64,000 nt of DNA. Source: Cyclobacteriaceae bacterium. GTDB taxonomy: Bacteria; Bacteroidota; Bacteroidia; Cytophagales; Cyclobacteriaceae. The translations under genes and the position numbers were made by a program. The stretch is from positions 573,001 through 637,000 of the forward strand of contig JAHBTY010000002.1 of assembly GCA_019638355.1 (NCBI GenBank), read 5' to 3'. The notes beneath the pieces are model-generated. The model was not told the origin of the DNA. It saw only the letters and a list, made by a program, of their open reading frames with translations, and searched no databases. This document shows, piece after piece, positions 43,681 to 53,573 of the stretch (positions are counted from its first letter, which is position 1; every line of letters starts with the position of its first letter).

Positions 43681-46452
43681 TTATCGTTTTAAAACAATAA
43701 ATCCGTTTACCGATTTGCCCTGAGCAAAATCCAATTTATAGAAATAGGTTCCGGAGGGCAGGTCTTTGCCTGAATCGGTTTTTCCGGTAAATACCCGCGA
43801 TACATTATCATAGTTTTCTGTTTCAAAAACCAAATCGCCCCAGCGGTTAAAAACCGTTACTTTATTATTGGCTGCTCCTTCAATTACATCCAAATACTGG
43901 ATGTATAAAAAATCATTAATACCATCGCCATCGGGCGTAATGCCATTAAACACCTTCACGGCACCTACTACATCAATATCCAACACTTGTTGTGCGCACG
44001 CTCCGGCCAGATCACACACCTGCAGCGTAATGCGATCAACCCCGGCAAAGGGGTTGCCTGCATAATCAATTACTAAATTGAATGCTGCATCAATGCTTGC
44101 TGCCTGGCCACGGGCTGTCTGATTATTCAATATGCTAAGTGAATTAAAATCAATGTTGCCATCTGCATCCGAAACAAGGGAGGTTAAATCAAACTGAAGT
44201 TCACCTTCAATTTGAGCTGCCAGCACAACCACCTTAATTTCGGGTGGCACATTAGAACCGCCACTGACGCAAGGTTGGTTAGTTGCCGTTACTGTAATTA
44301 TATCAGATGCAGGTGAAAGACAATTAGCAGCATTACCTACCACCAACGAATAAGTGCCTGCTGCTGATACAGAAATGCCTTGCACGGTTTGGCCACCCGA
44401 CCATTGGTAAATGGTAAACCCTGAAGGGCCCAATAACCCAACTGAATTATTTCCGCATAATTGTGTGCCTCCAAAAACATCAACCATTGGTTTGGCCGGT
44501 GTTGTAAATGCGCGAACTATTATTGCATTAGAAGGTGCACTGAAACAATTACTTCCATCGGCTATAATGACTGTATAACTACCAGCCGTTGTTACTGAAA
44601 TAGTTTGAGTGGTAGCCCCGTTCGACCACTGATAGGTAAAACCGGCTGGTGCTGATAATGTAACAGAAGCCCCATCGCATAAATCGGTAGCGCCACTGGC
44701 AGTAATAACAGGCGCAGTTGGTTTTGCCGAAACAATAATTACTGCCGGAGCTGATGGTTGGCTGGTACACGCACCATCACCAACCACAACCGTGTAGTTA
44801 CCAGAAGTTGTAACAACAATTTCGCGGGTGGCTTCTCCGTTCGACCACAGGTACGAGGCGAAACCAACCGGGGCACTGAGTGTGATGGAATTGCCCTCGC
44901 AGATGGTGGCACTGGTAATATTCAAAAGTGGAGGAGTCGTACTGATTACAGTTGCCGTAACCGAAGTTCGATTGCTTTCGCAAAGTGTTATCGGATCAAA
45001 CACACTAACAAAAAAATTGGTGCTACTGCTGATGGTTGGTGTTGTAAACGCAGCCCCCGTAAACAACACAGTTGTTGAAGCAGCATCGGCATACCAGCGA
45101 TAAACCTGCGAACCCGTTACCCCCGAAGTAGCAGTTAATGTTAATGTTCCGGCATTGCATCGGCTTGCGCCTGAGGCTACCGGCTGTGCCGGTGGCGTAC
45201 AGGTTAACACCGTAAATGGTTTTGTATCTATTGCACTCCAGCGTCCGTTTGCATCTTGCACCCGTATGCTGAGTGTACGCGTTCCTGATGGTACACCACT
45301 TACTATAATCGTAAAATTTTCGTTGATGGTTGGCCCTGGTGTAACTGTTAATGAAGAACCATTACCCTCCCCGGGATCAACTCCGTCATAAAAATATTCG
45401 GCTGCTACAATATCGCCCATGGTGGGTATTACTGGAGAAACATAAAAACCACGTATCTCAAACAGACCCCATTTACCTGCTGCATCTTTTGTACGAATAG
45501 CTAAGAAGTGAAAACCGGGAGTAAGCGCTGTAGCAGGAAGGTTTACCGTAAAATTTGAAATTGCACCCGAAGGAATAGAAAGCGCAGTTCCATTTCCTAA
45601 TCCCGGATCAGTATCAAAGAAATATTCGGCTGTTACAATAGTAGCAGCATCGGTAGCGGAAGAAGAAATGTAAAACCCACGCGCTTCAAAAATTCCCCAC
45701 TTACCATTAGCACCTTTTGTACGAATACCCAGAAAATGAAACCCGGGTGTAAGGCTTGCTGTTGGAATGCTGGCTGTAAACGTTACCGTGCTTCCGGTTG
45801 CAACCGGCAAAGGTGTTCCATTGCCGTTTCCGGGATCGGAGTCAACAAAATACTCGGCAGCTGATATATCAGGTGAATTAGTTGTTGATGAGGTAATGTA
45901 AAACCCACGCGCTTCAAACAATCCCCATTTGCCATTTGCATCTTTAATTCTGATAACAAGAAAGTGAAAGCCTGCAGCAAGACTTCCGGTTGGAATTGGA
46001 ATAGTAAAAGTAGAATTAGCTCCCGGTGTTATTAAAATAGGAGTGCCGTTTCCAATACCGGGGTCCGTATCCAAAAAATATTCAGCAGCTGCAAGGTTTG
46101 CCGTATTGTTGGCAAATGTGGTAATATAAAACCCACGAAGCTCAAATTGGCTCCAACCCAGGTTTGTTTCGCGTACACGAAGACCCAATTGGTGAAAACC
46201 GTGTGGCAGCGCACCGGTTGAAATGTTTGTAGTAAATGTAACATTTGCACCGGGAGTAATGGTAATGGGTGTTCCGTTGCCGGTACCCGGATCTGAATTA
46301 AAAAAATATTCAGCTTGTGAAATGGTTTGAGCAAACGTGGATGATGCAATAAGTAAAAGAAGAAAAGTGAGTAAATAGTCCTTAGTCCTTAGTCCATAGC
46401 CGTTTTGACTATTGACTATTAACTCAGGGCTATTGACTATACTAAGTTTCAT
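43681..46452 (-). CDS. T9SS type-B cargo, repeat adhesin with gliding-motility C-terminal domain (module A)
   Basis: About 923 residues from ATG 46452, which has AAAGGGAGTG upstream; a GTG one codon earlier is less likely. A long n-region (residues 2-27) encoded by short tandem DNA repeats precedes the signal helix. Next come five repeats of about 65-70 residues led by AEYFxDxDPGxGNGT, probably calcium-binding surface repeats. Ig-like domains follow (FASYLWSNGEATREI; FTYQWSNGATTQTI), then a cadherin-like unit (LTSLVSDADGNIDFNSL), and the type-B sorting domain near the end (FNGITPDGDGINDFLYIQYL; YNRWGDLVFETENY-like). It is exported to the cell surface by T9SS, with the adjacent PorP/SprF. Confidence 0.9.
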   Translation of the reverse strand: MKLSIVNSPELIVNSQNGYGLRTKDYLLTFLLLLIASSTFAQTISQAEYFFNSDPGTGNGTPITITPGANVTFTTNISTGALPHGFHQLGLRVRETNLGWSQFELRGFYITTFANNTANLAAAEYFLDTDPGIGNGTPILITPGANSTFTIPIPTGSLAAGFHFLVIRIKDANGKWGLFEARGFYITSSTTNSPDISAAEYFVDSDPGNGNGTPLPVATGSTVTFTASIPTASLTPGFHFLGIRTKGANGKWGIFEARGFYISSSATDAATIVTAEYFFDTDPGLGNGTALSIPSGAISNFTVNLPATALTPGFHFLAIRTKDAAGKWGLFEIRGFYVSPVIPTMGDIVAAEYFYDGVDPGEGNGSSLTVTPGPTINENFTIIVSGVPSGTRTLSIRVQDANGRWSAIDTKPFTVLTCTPPAQPVASGASRCNAGTLTLTATSGVTGSQVYRWYADAASTTVLFTGAAFTTPTISSSTNFFVSVFDPITLCESNRTSVTATVISTTPPLLNITSATICEGNSITLSAPVGFASYLWSNGEATREIVVTTSGNYTVVVGDGACTSQPSAPAVIIVSAKPTAPVITASGATDLCDGASVTLSAPAGFTYQWSNGATTQTISVTTAGSYTVIIADGSNCFSAPSNAIIVRAFTTPAKPMVDVFGGTQLCGNNSVGLLGPSGFTIYQWSGGQTVQGISVSAAGTYSLVVGNAANCLSPASDIITVTATNQPCVSGGSNVPPEIKVVVLAAQIEGELQFDLTSLVSDADGNIDFNSLSILNNQTARGQAASIDAAFNLVIDYAGNPFAGVDRITLQVCDLAGACAQQVLDIDVVGAVKVFNGITPDGDGINDFLYIQYLDVIEGAANNKVTVFNRWGDLVFETENYDNVSRVFTGKTDSGKDLPSGTYFYKLDFAQGKSVNGFIVLKR

Positions 46453-46460
46453 CACTCCCT

Positions 46461-47583
46461 TTAATTACTTCTTCGTGCATCAACCGTTACGTTCAGATTA
46501 CCGCCCGGTGTTACGGTGGGTGTAATAATATTCATGCTGAAAATGCGCGGCAACCGGCTGTTGCGACTGTTCGTCCAGTTTAAACTGCCCACTGTATCAA
46601 ACAATAAACCCATGTCTTTGCCATCGCTCCCTGCGTTATTGGCCGGGCCACTGGCTATTGTAAAGTTGAGTAACGGGCTACCGTTATTTCCATTAATAAT
46701 TACTTGATCGGCCATTGCCGGATTTGTGTTGGCAACGTTTCCTCCACCATCTACATTACTATTAACAGCCCACGGTGTGGCATTCGATACAGCATTGCCG
46801 GAGTTTAAGGTTATGTTATTGGTTATGTTATTGGAAAATGAGCTTAAGCTAAGGTTAAGCCCGGCATTAACCTGATTAAAGATATTATTGGTTAGTGTAA
46901 GGAATCGACAATTAGAAGCAAACAATGCTACCGTACCTCCACCGCTGTTGTTGCTGCTATAGAAAAGGTTATGATCAAATCGAACATTTACACTATTGGT
47001 AAGTGAGTTTACCATAAAGGAAATAGCGCCAACGCTGTAAAAAAAGATATTATTTTGAAAGAGGAAATTCTGATAGGTGCTGGTTGAAAAATTCAGATAG
47101 TTATAGAATAGACAGCCTTCAAAAAGAAACCCGGTTGCTGCTAATTGAAATTCAATGGTAAAATTAAACTGGCATCGGATAATCCGGATATTGTTAACAC
47201 CAAAATCACCAGCTACTACATTTCGCGAAAGAGTTGCCGTGCCTACAAATACTAAGACCGTGCAATTCCGAACCATCGGGGCTGCCACCCGCTGGTGAAT
47301 TTCTAATGTTTACTCCATTAACTATTGCCTGCAAAGGCAGGTTTTTATCGGGCGCCCAACCGGGGCCAATCACAGTTATCTTTTTATCTACTATATCAAA
47401 TCCTGCATAAATGTTGGGGCTGCCATATACATAAACCGTATCACCATCTGCGCTTACATCAATAGCTGCTTGTATGGTACTGAACTGACCAATTGTGCTG
47501 GGGTTACTGCTTACTGTGCGCACCGTTGCATGTGAAAAAACTGTAACCAGCAGCGCTAAGTTTATTAAAATATTCCTTTTCAT
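46461..47583 (-). pseudogene. Beta-helix surface protein, frameshifted (module A)
   Basis: Two overlapping frames (start to about 47240, then to 46461) together match the intact 382-residue beta-helix protein at 53574-54722 over its length. The first frame runs MKRNILINLALLVTVFSHA through GSELHGLSI. The second resumes at VGTATLSRNVVAGDFGVNNI. One extra T in the ATTTG near 47247 would explain it. The product would be a secreted right-handed beta-helix (repeated NIF/NNI turns). It could be a true lesion, programmed frameshifting, or a sequencing error; start set at ATG 47583. The stop precedes the adhesin ATG by 8 bases. Confidence 0.75.
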
Positions 47584-47635
47584 ATTCAATGCGTTAATTG
47601 ATTAACTAAAAGTAGAAATACATAAAAGCTGCCTC

Positions 47636-47718
47636 AATACCTGAATACCGTGAATTGAACGGATAAAAAATACCTGAAAGCAGGTAGAACCGGATGCCAG
47701 CCGGATGTCTTATATTTA
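47636..47718. promoter_or_regulatory. Repeat-rich divergent control region (module A)
   Basis: AATACCTGAA occurs at 47636-47645 and 47669-47678, 33 bases apart. TACCTG-aaag-CAGGTA is an inverted repeat at 47671-47686. CCGGATG occurs twice 11 bases apart (47690-47696, 47701-47707), just before the -7-like TATATTTA (47711-47718). These could bind the neighbouring LuxR-type regulator (inference). Confidence 0.45.
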
Positions 47719-47756
47719 GAGAAAGTATGCCTGTTAATTTATAACATGAATCGGTT

Positions 47757-49697
47757 ATGTTGAGGCTGGCTAGGGTAATGGTGCTTGCATGGCTGTGTTA
47801 CCATCCTGTAAAGTGCCAGGAAAAAACCGACAGCCTTCTCATTGAATTATCATCTGCAAAAGATGACAGCACCCGGTCAAGTCTATTATTTCATATTGGC
47901 AGAGAACACTGGTTTAAGCGCAATCTTCCAGAGGCTACCCACTATTTGAGCCAGGCCCTGAATTTTGGAGATAAAAGCAGATACATCAGCAATCATGCAG
48001 ATGCTTTTAATCTACTCGCCAATATTTACTTAAAACAACAAGTGTATGACTCTGCCTTGGCTTGTTTGGAAAGAGGTCTTGCAACCCAAGACGAAAAGTT
48101 TGTTCCGCATCTGTATGAAACCTTCAGCAAACTTTACTATCAACTGGGAGACTATCAAACCTCACTCCGGTATGCGTTGGAAGCAGCGGACGGGTTCGAG
48201 AAAATTAACGATGCAAAATTTAATGTTCAATTGGTATTTGCCTACGTGGTTATTGGCGATATACTCCATGCAATGGGCCAGGCCGAAAGTGGTTTTAGCT
48301 ATTACATGAAAGCATACACCCGCGCCAAGCAAGAAACCAAAAACTGGTACATTAAAACACCACTACTACGCATTGCTTCTTATTACCTTACCTTGGGGAA
48401 GTACGATGAAGCCCGCCATTTATACGACACCATTATAACCATTGACCGTGGCGCCATCAGTTTGGAGCCCACTATGTTTAGTTATGAAGGGTTGGGAAAT
48501 ATTGCCATGCATGAGGGGCACTCGGCTAAGGCAATTATATACTATAAACAGGCATTACAATATGCGTTGGAAAAAAAATTTTCAACCACAATAGAAAACC
48601 TATATTACAAACTTGGCACAGCCTTTCTTGCCAACAAACAAACAGACTCAGCACAGCATAATCTTTGTGAGGCAATCAAAAAATCAGAAACCGGCAGAAA
48701 TTTTAATACACTTCAGGCAGCTTATGCAGCTTTATCGACACTGCATAAAAATCGAGGGAATTACCAGGCTGCCCTTGCTGCCCACGAACTGCACAAAGCT
48801 TATTCCGATAGCATATTAAATGTTGAACGGCTTCAATCCGTTAACAAACTTGAAGTTTTATACCGCACCCGGCAAAAAGAAAATGAGATTATTAAGCTGC
48901 AGCAGGAAGGCGCCTTTCAAACCCGCAAACGGAATATTTATGTAAGTATTGGTACAATACTACTGGCGGCTCTTGCTATTATTTTTATTTTGCTCAGACG
49001 AAATTATCGGAACGCACAACGTTTGCAGGAACAAAAAGTAAAGCAATTGGAACGTCAGCAACAAATTATTTCGTTACAAGCAATGGTAAATGGGCAGGAA
49101 ACCGAGCGTACACGCATAGCCAAAGACCTGCACGATGGCTTGGGCGGACTATTTTCTACTATAAAAATGTACTTCAGCTCGTTGCAGCACGATAAGCAAG
49201 AACTAAAAGAAAATGAGTTGTTTCAAAAAAGTTATTCGCTGGTAGATTCGGCATCAGAAGAAATACGCAGCATCGCACATAGTATGATGCCCGAAGTACT
49301 CATGAAGCTTGGACTAATTAACGCAGTTAAAGATTTATGCGATAGTATTACGGCCGGAAAATTAATTCGTGTTTCGCTGCAAGTACATGGCATACATAGC
49401 CGGTTAAACCCCAATACAGAAATTATGCTGTATCGAATTGTGCAGGAATTACTTAATAATATTCTGAAACATGCGCACGCAACCGAGGTAATTATTCAGT
49501 TTATACGAGATGCCGAAAGGCTAAGTGTAATCGTGGAGGATAATGGCAAGGGCTTTAACACCCAACAAATCAATCAGTCCGGTAATGGCTTAGAAGCTGT
49601 AAAAAGCAGAGTAAATTATCTGAACGGAAAATTAAACATTGACTCATCAAAAGGTGTGGGCACTACCGTGATGATGGATTTTTTGATTTATGAATAA
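47757..49697 (+). CDS. TPR-containing sensor histidine kinase (module A)
   Basis: 646 residues. A signal sequence and periplasmic TPR region (residues about 25-370: YLSQALNFGD, YDSALACLERGLA, YQAALAAHELHKAY) precede a single membrane helix at about 394-414, a coiled linker, a HisKA_3 domain with phospho-acceptor His459 in KDLHDGLGG, and an HATPase domain (YRIVQELLNNILKHA, VEDNGKGF). It is a NarX/LytS-like kinase that should phosphorylate the response regulator encoded by the next gene, which overlaps it by 8 bases. The ligand is unknown; it sits divergent from the surface operon of module A and probably controls it. Confidence 0.92.
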   Translation: MLRLARVMVLAWLCYHPVKCQEKTDSLLIELSSAKDDSTRSSLLFHIGREHWFKRNLPEATHYLSQALNFGDKSRYISNHADAFNLLANIYLKQQVYDSALACLERGLATQDEKFVPHLYETFSKLYYQLGDYQTSLRYALEAADGFEKINDAKFNVQLVFAYVVIGDILHAMGQAESGFSYYMKAYTRAKQETKNWYIKTPLLRIASYYLTLGKYDEARHLYDTIITIDRGAISLEPTMFSYEGLGNIAMHEGHSAKAIIYYKQALQYALEKKFSTTIENLYYKLGTAFLANKQTDSAQHNLCEAIKKSETGRNFNTLQAAYAALSTLHKNRGNYQAALAAHELHKAYSDSILNVERLQSVNKLEVLYRTRQKENEIIKLQQEGAFQTRKRNIYVSIGTILLAALAIIFILLRRNYRNAQRLQEQKVKQLERQQQIISLQAMVNGQETERTRIAKDLHDGLGGLFSTIKMYFSSLQHDKQELKENELFQKSYSLVDSASEEIRSIAHSMMPEVLMKLGLINAVKDLCDSITAGKLIRVSLQVHGIHSRLNPNTEIMLYRIVQELLNNILKHAHATEVIIQFIRDAERLSVIVEDNGKGFNTQQINQSGNGLEAVKSRVNYLNGKLNIDSSKGVGTTVMMDFLIYE

Positions 49698-50328
49698 AAT
49701 TACCTCCATTCTTATCATCGATGATCATCCGCTTGTAGCGGATGGAATAAGTGCCATGTTGCGCGATGCTCCCAAACTGCAGATTATAGGAAGTTGTAAA
49801 ACCGCTAACGAGTCACTTCAGTTTTTAAACCAACATAGCCCGGATGTAATTCTATTGGATATTAGCTTGCCCGATAAAGACGGCCTGCAGTTGTGCGAAC
49901 TTATTCGCAGCAAAAACAATAACTCAAAAATTATTGGGCTTACATCAACTAATGAGGCCGGAATTATAACCGGGCTTTTACAACGCGGAGGTAACGGGTA
50001 CTTGCTAAAAAATATGGAGCGAAAGGATTTGCTGGAAGCTATTGCAGCGGTAACTGCCGGAAAAATTTATTTAAGTGCAGCGGCCAATGAAAAAGTATTA
50101 AGGCAATTTCAACGGGTGGGAACCATTGATAGCAAACCTGTTTTAACCAGGCGCGAAAAAGAAATACTGCTGTTGCTGGCCGAAGGATTAAATGGCCCGG
50201 AAATAGCCGGTAAACTTTTTTTAAGTCCTCTAACTGTGGAAACGCATCGTAAAAATCTTTTGCGGAAGTTTAACGCACACAGCGTGCAGTCTTTACTAAA
50301 AACAGCCCGCGATTTTAATTTGCTTTAA
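49690..50328 (+). CDS. NarL/LuxR-family response regulator (module A)
   Basis: 212 residues. Receiver domain: IDDHPLVADG with the acidic pair Asp11/Asp12, phospho-acceptor Asp57 in ILLDISLPDKDG, and the Thr and Lys motifs. C-terminal LuxR-type helix-turn-helix: LTRREKEILLLLAEGLNGPE, then LSPLTVETHRKNLLRKF. It overlaps the kinase gene by 8 bases, so it is the cognate partner. Forty bases separate its stop from the convergent PorP/SprF gene of module B. Confidence 0.93.
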   Translation: MNKITSILIIDDHPLVADGISAMLRDAPKLQIIGSCKTANESLQFLNQHSPDVILLDISLPDKDGLQLCELIRSKNNNSKIIGLTSTNEAGIITGLLQRGGNGYLLKNMERKDLLEAIAAVTAGKIYLSAAANEKVLRQFQRVGTIDSKPVLTRREKEILLLLAEGLNGPEIAGKLFLSPLTVETHRKNLLRKFNAHSVQSLLKTARDFNLL

Positions 50329-50367
50329 CACCATGCAGCTGGTTGTTTCTGCGATTAACCGGGCGAT

Positions 50368-51270
50368 TTAAAAATTTCGGATGGTAGTTAAATCATGAAA
50401 GTTGAGCAAGCCCAGGCGCACACCCAGTGTAACTTCGTGTGTAGTAAACTGCACTCCTACCGATTTGCCCGTAGGTAATTCAAACACATATCCAAACCGG
50501 AGGTTATCGCCCAGGTTAATCTGAGCCAGTGCACCATACGTAGAAAAATTGCGCGTAAATAACCCCAACGTATAACTATCATCCACTTTTATAGCTGTAC
50601 CATAATCCAACGATACCGGTGCACCACCTACTACACGACCCAGCACCCATGGCTTTACTTTTATCCGATACGAAAGTTGAAAAACATAGCCCGCCAGCGC
50701 ATACGCATGTTGATTATATAAACTCGTGCTCAGGTCTTCAACAGTAGTAGTTGCTTTTAATAACTTGGGTACGGAGAGCCCCAACATAAATTTATCGCCA
50801 CGCAAAAGTAAACCAGTACCCAAATTAGGTTTCCATTCACTTACATTGGAAAACTTACCATCAGCCGGATTAAAATTTACTTGGGAATAATCTGTTTGGT
50901 AATTGATAAATCCGCCCTGTAATCCAAACGAAAGTTTCAGATCGGGGCTGAGGGGTACATGATAACTGTAGGCTAAAGTTGCTTCCGTAGTTTTATCGGC
51001 CCCAACCCGATCTTGTAAAACCAGTAAACCCAAACCCATTCTGTTGTTGGATAAGGCCGTGTGTCCGCTGGCATTCATGGTTACCGGGCTGCCTTCAAAG
51101 CCAGCCCATTGTTTACGATACATAACCGAAGCCGAAAAATCAGTAGTGCTACCCGAATAGGCCGGGTTAAGCAACAGCGGATTGTTAAGGTAGTGCGAAT
51201 ACAACGGATCTTGTTGAGCTAACACAGTAAGCGATGCAAGTGCAAACAGTATGGTTAAAAATTGTTTCAT
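50368..51270 (-). CDS. PorP/SprF-family T9SS outer-membrane protein (module B)
   Basis: 300 residues, a near-duplicate of the protein at 42773-43675. From QQDPLYSHYLNNPLL to TTIRNF only two residues differ, and I count about 15 base differences over the mature region, with one tract of 371 bases (50738-51108) identical. The signal peptide (QFLTILFALASLTVLAQ) is unrelated to that of the other copy. It lies 4 bases after the module B adhesin and should serve its export. Confidence 0.93.
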   Translation of the reverse strand: MKQFLTILFALASLTVLAQQDPLYSHYLNNPLLLNPAYSGSTTDFSASVMYRKQWAGFEGSPVTMNASGHTALSNNRMGLGLLVLQDRVGADKTTEATLAYSYHVPLSPDLKLSFGLQGGFINYQTDYSQVNFNPADGKFSNVSEWKPNLGTGLLLRGDKFMLGLSVPKLLKATTTVEDLSTSLYNQHAYALAGYVFQLSYRIKVKPWVLGRVVGGAPVSLDYGTAIKVDDSYTLGLFTRNFSTYGALAQINLGDNLRFGYVFELPTGKSVGVQFTTHEVTLGVRLGLLNFHDLTTIRNF

Positions 51271-51274
51271 AACA

Positions 51275-53551
51275 TCACCGCTTTAATGTAATAAAGCCCG
51301 TTTTCGTTTGGCCCAACATAAACTCGATTTTATAATAATAAGTGCCTGAAGGAAGGTCTTTACCCGTGTTGGTTTGTCCGGTAAATACCCGCGATACATT
51401 ATCATAGTTTTCTGTTTCAAAAACCAAATCGCCCCAACGGTTATAGATAGATACTTTGTTTTGTGCAGCACCCTCAATCACATCAATGTATTTGATATAA
51501 AACGAATCGTTAATACCATTACCATCGGGGGTAATGCCATTAAAAACCACCACTTCGCCCACCACATTTATATCAATAACTTGTTGGGTGCACGCTCCGG
51601 CCAGATCACAAACCTGCAAGGTTATTCTATCAACCCCCGTAAAAGCATTGCCCGAATAATCTACCTGCAGAAAATAGGAGGCATCAATAAAAGCAGCCAC
51701 CCCCCGTGCAGTTTGATTATTGATAACGGCCAGCGAATTAAAGTCAATGTTATTATCAGCATCGGTTACCAGTTCGGTAAGGTCGATTTGTAATACGCCT
51801 TCAATTTGCGAGGCAAGCGGTGCTGAGTTGATAACCGGAGGTTGATTGTTGGGCACTGTAGTGCAAGGTGGTGTGAGCACCGTAACCACTACCGGATCGG
51901 AAGCATAACTAGGACAACTGGCTCCGGTTGTTTTTACAATCAAAGAATAGAAACCAGTTTGACTAACTGTTATTGCTTGTGTGGTTGCCCCGTTCGACCA
52001 TTGATATTGAAAGCCTGCGGGGCCTGTTAATTCAACTGAGCCCGTTCCACATATTGTTGTACTACCCAAGGCAGTAACAATGGGTTTATCCGGTGCATCA
52101 ATTACGGTTACTACAACTGCATCCGACATTTCACTTAAGCAGGTTCCATTTCCTGTTTGAACCGAATACGATCCGCTCGCAGCAACCAGAATCTGCTGCG
52201 TAGTTTCACCACCCGACCACAAGTATGTATTAAATCCGGCTGGTGCCGAAAGAAAAACAAAACTCCCTTCGCAAAAACTGATGTTACCCGTTGGGTTAAT
52301 AGTTGGCTTTGCAATAATGGTTACCGTTGCGGTTACTGCAACACGGGCGCTTTCGCAAGAAGTTGTAGGATCCAAAATACTTACATAATAATTGCGGGTT
52401 GTAGTAAGGGGTGGGGTTACAAAAACTGAGCCCGTAAAAACCAAATCGTTTAAAATCGGATCGTTGTACCAACGGTAAACCTGTGTGCCAGTTGACCCAC
52501 TTGCCGTTAATGTTAACGTTCCTGGGTTACAACGTGCTTGATTGGTTGCTGCTGGCGATGGCGGGGGAGTACAATTTGAAACGGTAAACAATGAGGTGGT
52601 AATATCACTCCAATAACCTTTATCATCCTTTACCCGAACCCCCAGTATGTGATTACCGGAAGCAACCCCGGTAAGATCGATTGCTACCGGATGATCAACC
52701 ACTGGTGCCGGAGTAAAACTTACTGTTGATGCCGCTCCGTAACCCGGATCAGTATCAATAAAATATTCTATGCGGGTTATCTTTTGTGCCTGAAGCGGAG
52801 GCGTTGGTAAAATATAAAACTGGCCCTGAAAGCCATGACTCCACGAAGCTGGTATCGAGTTGCTTTTATACCTGATCTTTATTGTATGAAATCCGGCTGA
52901 TAACCCTGTAAGTGGAATGGCAAATGCATTTACCTGGTTACTGCCTGCTACAATTGGAATAGCCGTACCGTTTCCTTGTCCGGGATCAGTATCAAAAAAA
53001 TATTCGGCATGCATTAATTCAATCGTGCCGGGCACTACTACAGGCGGAACGATATAAAAAGTTTGAGCATGTACGAGCGACCATCGGCTCGTATTATCGC
53101 GCATTCTTACGTGTAGAGTATGAAACCCAGCCGCTAATGACCCTAATGGCACCGCAAATGATTGTGAAACAGATACGGCAGCAGTAATCGGAAGATTTAT
53201 TCCGTTTCCGTTACCGGGATCCGCATCAAAAAAATATTCGGCCCGCGTTAGTGTTGTAGCTGGTATAGTAGTAAGCGGAGGAATAATATAAAATGCCTGG
53301 TGCATTACATGACTCCAGAAACCAGTGCTACTGGATCGGGATCTAAACCCCAACACATGAAACCCCGGTGCCAGCGAAGTTGTGGGTATTGTAAAATTTA
53401 AATTTACAGATGCCGCTGGCGAAGCAACCGTAATGGATGTACCGTTTCCCGGGCCGGGGTCAACATCAACAAAATATTCAGCCCGGTTTATTACCTGTGC
53501 GTTAGCCGCAAAGGTTACTACAATAAACAGAACGAAGGTTGCTATTCGCAT
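51275..53551 (-). CDS. T9SS type-B cargo, repeat adhesin (module B)
   Basis: About 758 residues from ATG 53551 (a TTG at 53560 is less likely). The signal peptide (ATFVLFIVVTFAANAQ) is followed by four AEYFxDxDPGxGNG repeats, shorter in number than the module A protein. Ig-like domains follow (FNTYLWSGGETTQQI; FQYQWSNGATTQAI), then a unit LTELVTDADNNIDFNSL and the gliding-motility C-terminal domain (FNGITPDGNGINDSFYI; YNRWGDLVFETENY). The architecture is that of the protein at 43681-46452; the two share a 60-base identical stretch in the sorting domain. Confidence 0.9.
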   Translation of the reverse strand: MRIATFVLFIVVTFAANAQVINRAEYFVDVDPGPGNGTSITVASPAASVNLNFTIPTTSLAPGFHVLGFRSRSSSTGFWSHVMHQAFYIIPPLTTIPATTLTRAEYFFDADPGNGNGINLPITAAVSVSQSFAVPLGSLAAGFHTLHVRMRDNTSRWSLVHAQTFYIVPPVVVPGTIELMHAEYFFDTDPGQGNGTAIPIVAGSNQVNAFAIPLTGLSAGFHTIKIRYKSNSIPASWSHGFQGQFYILPTPPLQAQKITRIEYFIDTDPGYGAASTVSFTPAPVVDHPVAIDLTGVASGNHILGVRVKDDKGYWSDITTSLFTVSNCTPPPSPAATNQARCNPGTLTLTASGSTGTQVYRWYNDPILNDLVFTGSVFVTPPLTTTRNYYVSILDPTTSCESARVAVTATVTIIAKPTINPTGNISFCEGSFVFLSAPAGFNTYLWSGGETTQQILVAASGSYSVQTGNGTCLSEMSDAVVVTVIDAPDKPIVTALGSTTICGTGSVELTGPAGFQYQWSNGATTQAITVSQTGFYSLIVKTTGASCPSYASDPVVVTVLTPPCTTVPNNQPPVINSAPLASQIEGVLQIDLTELVTDADNNIDFNSLAVINNQTARGVAAFIDASYFLQVDYSGNAFTGVDRITLQVCDLAGACTQQVIDINVVGEVVVFNGITPDGNGINDSFYIKYIDVIEGAAQNKVSIYNRWGDLVFETENYDNVSRVFTGQTNTGKDLPSGTYYYKIEFMLGQTKTGFITLKR

Positions 53552-53573
53552 AACCAGCAATCGTTATTAAGCT

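Noticed and set aside
51842-52429. Plus-strand open frames inside the module B adhesin
   Set aside because: They are antisense shadows of repetitive coding sequence with Cys/Arg-rich products and no start signals.
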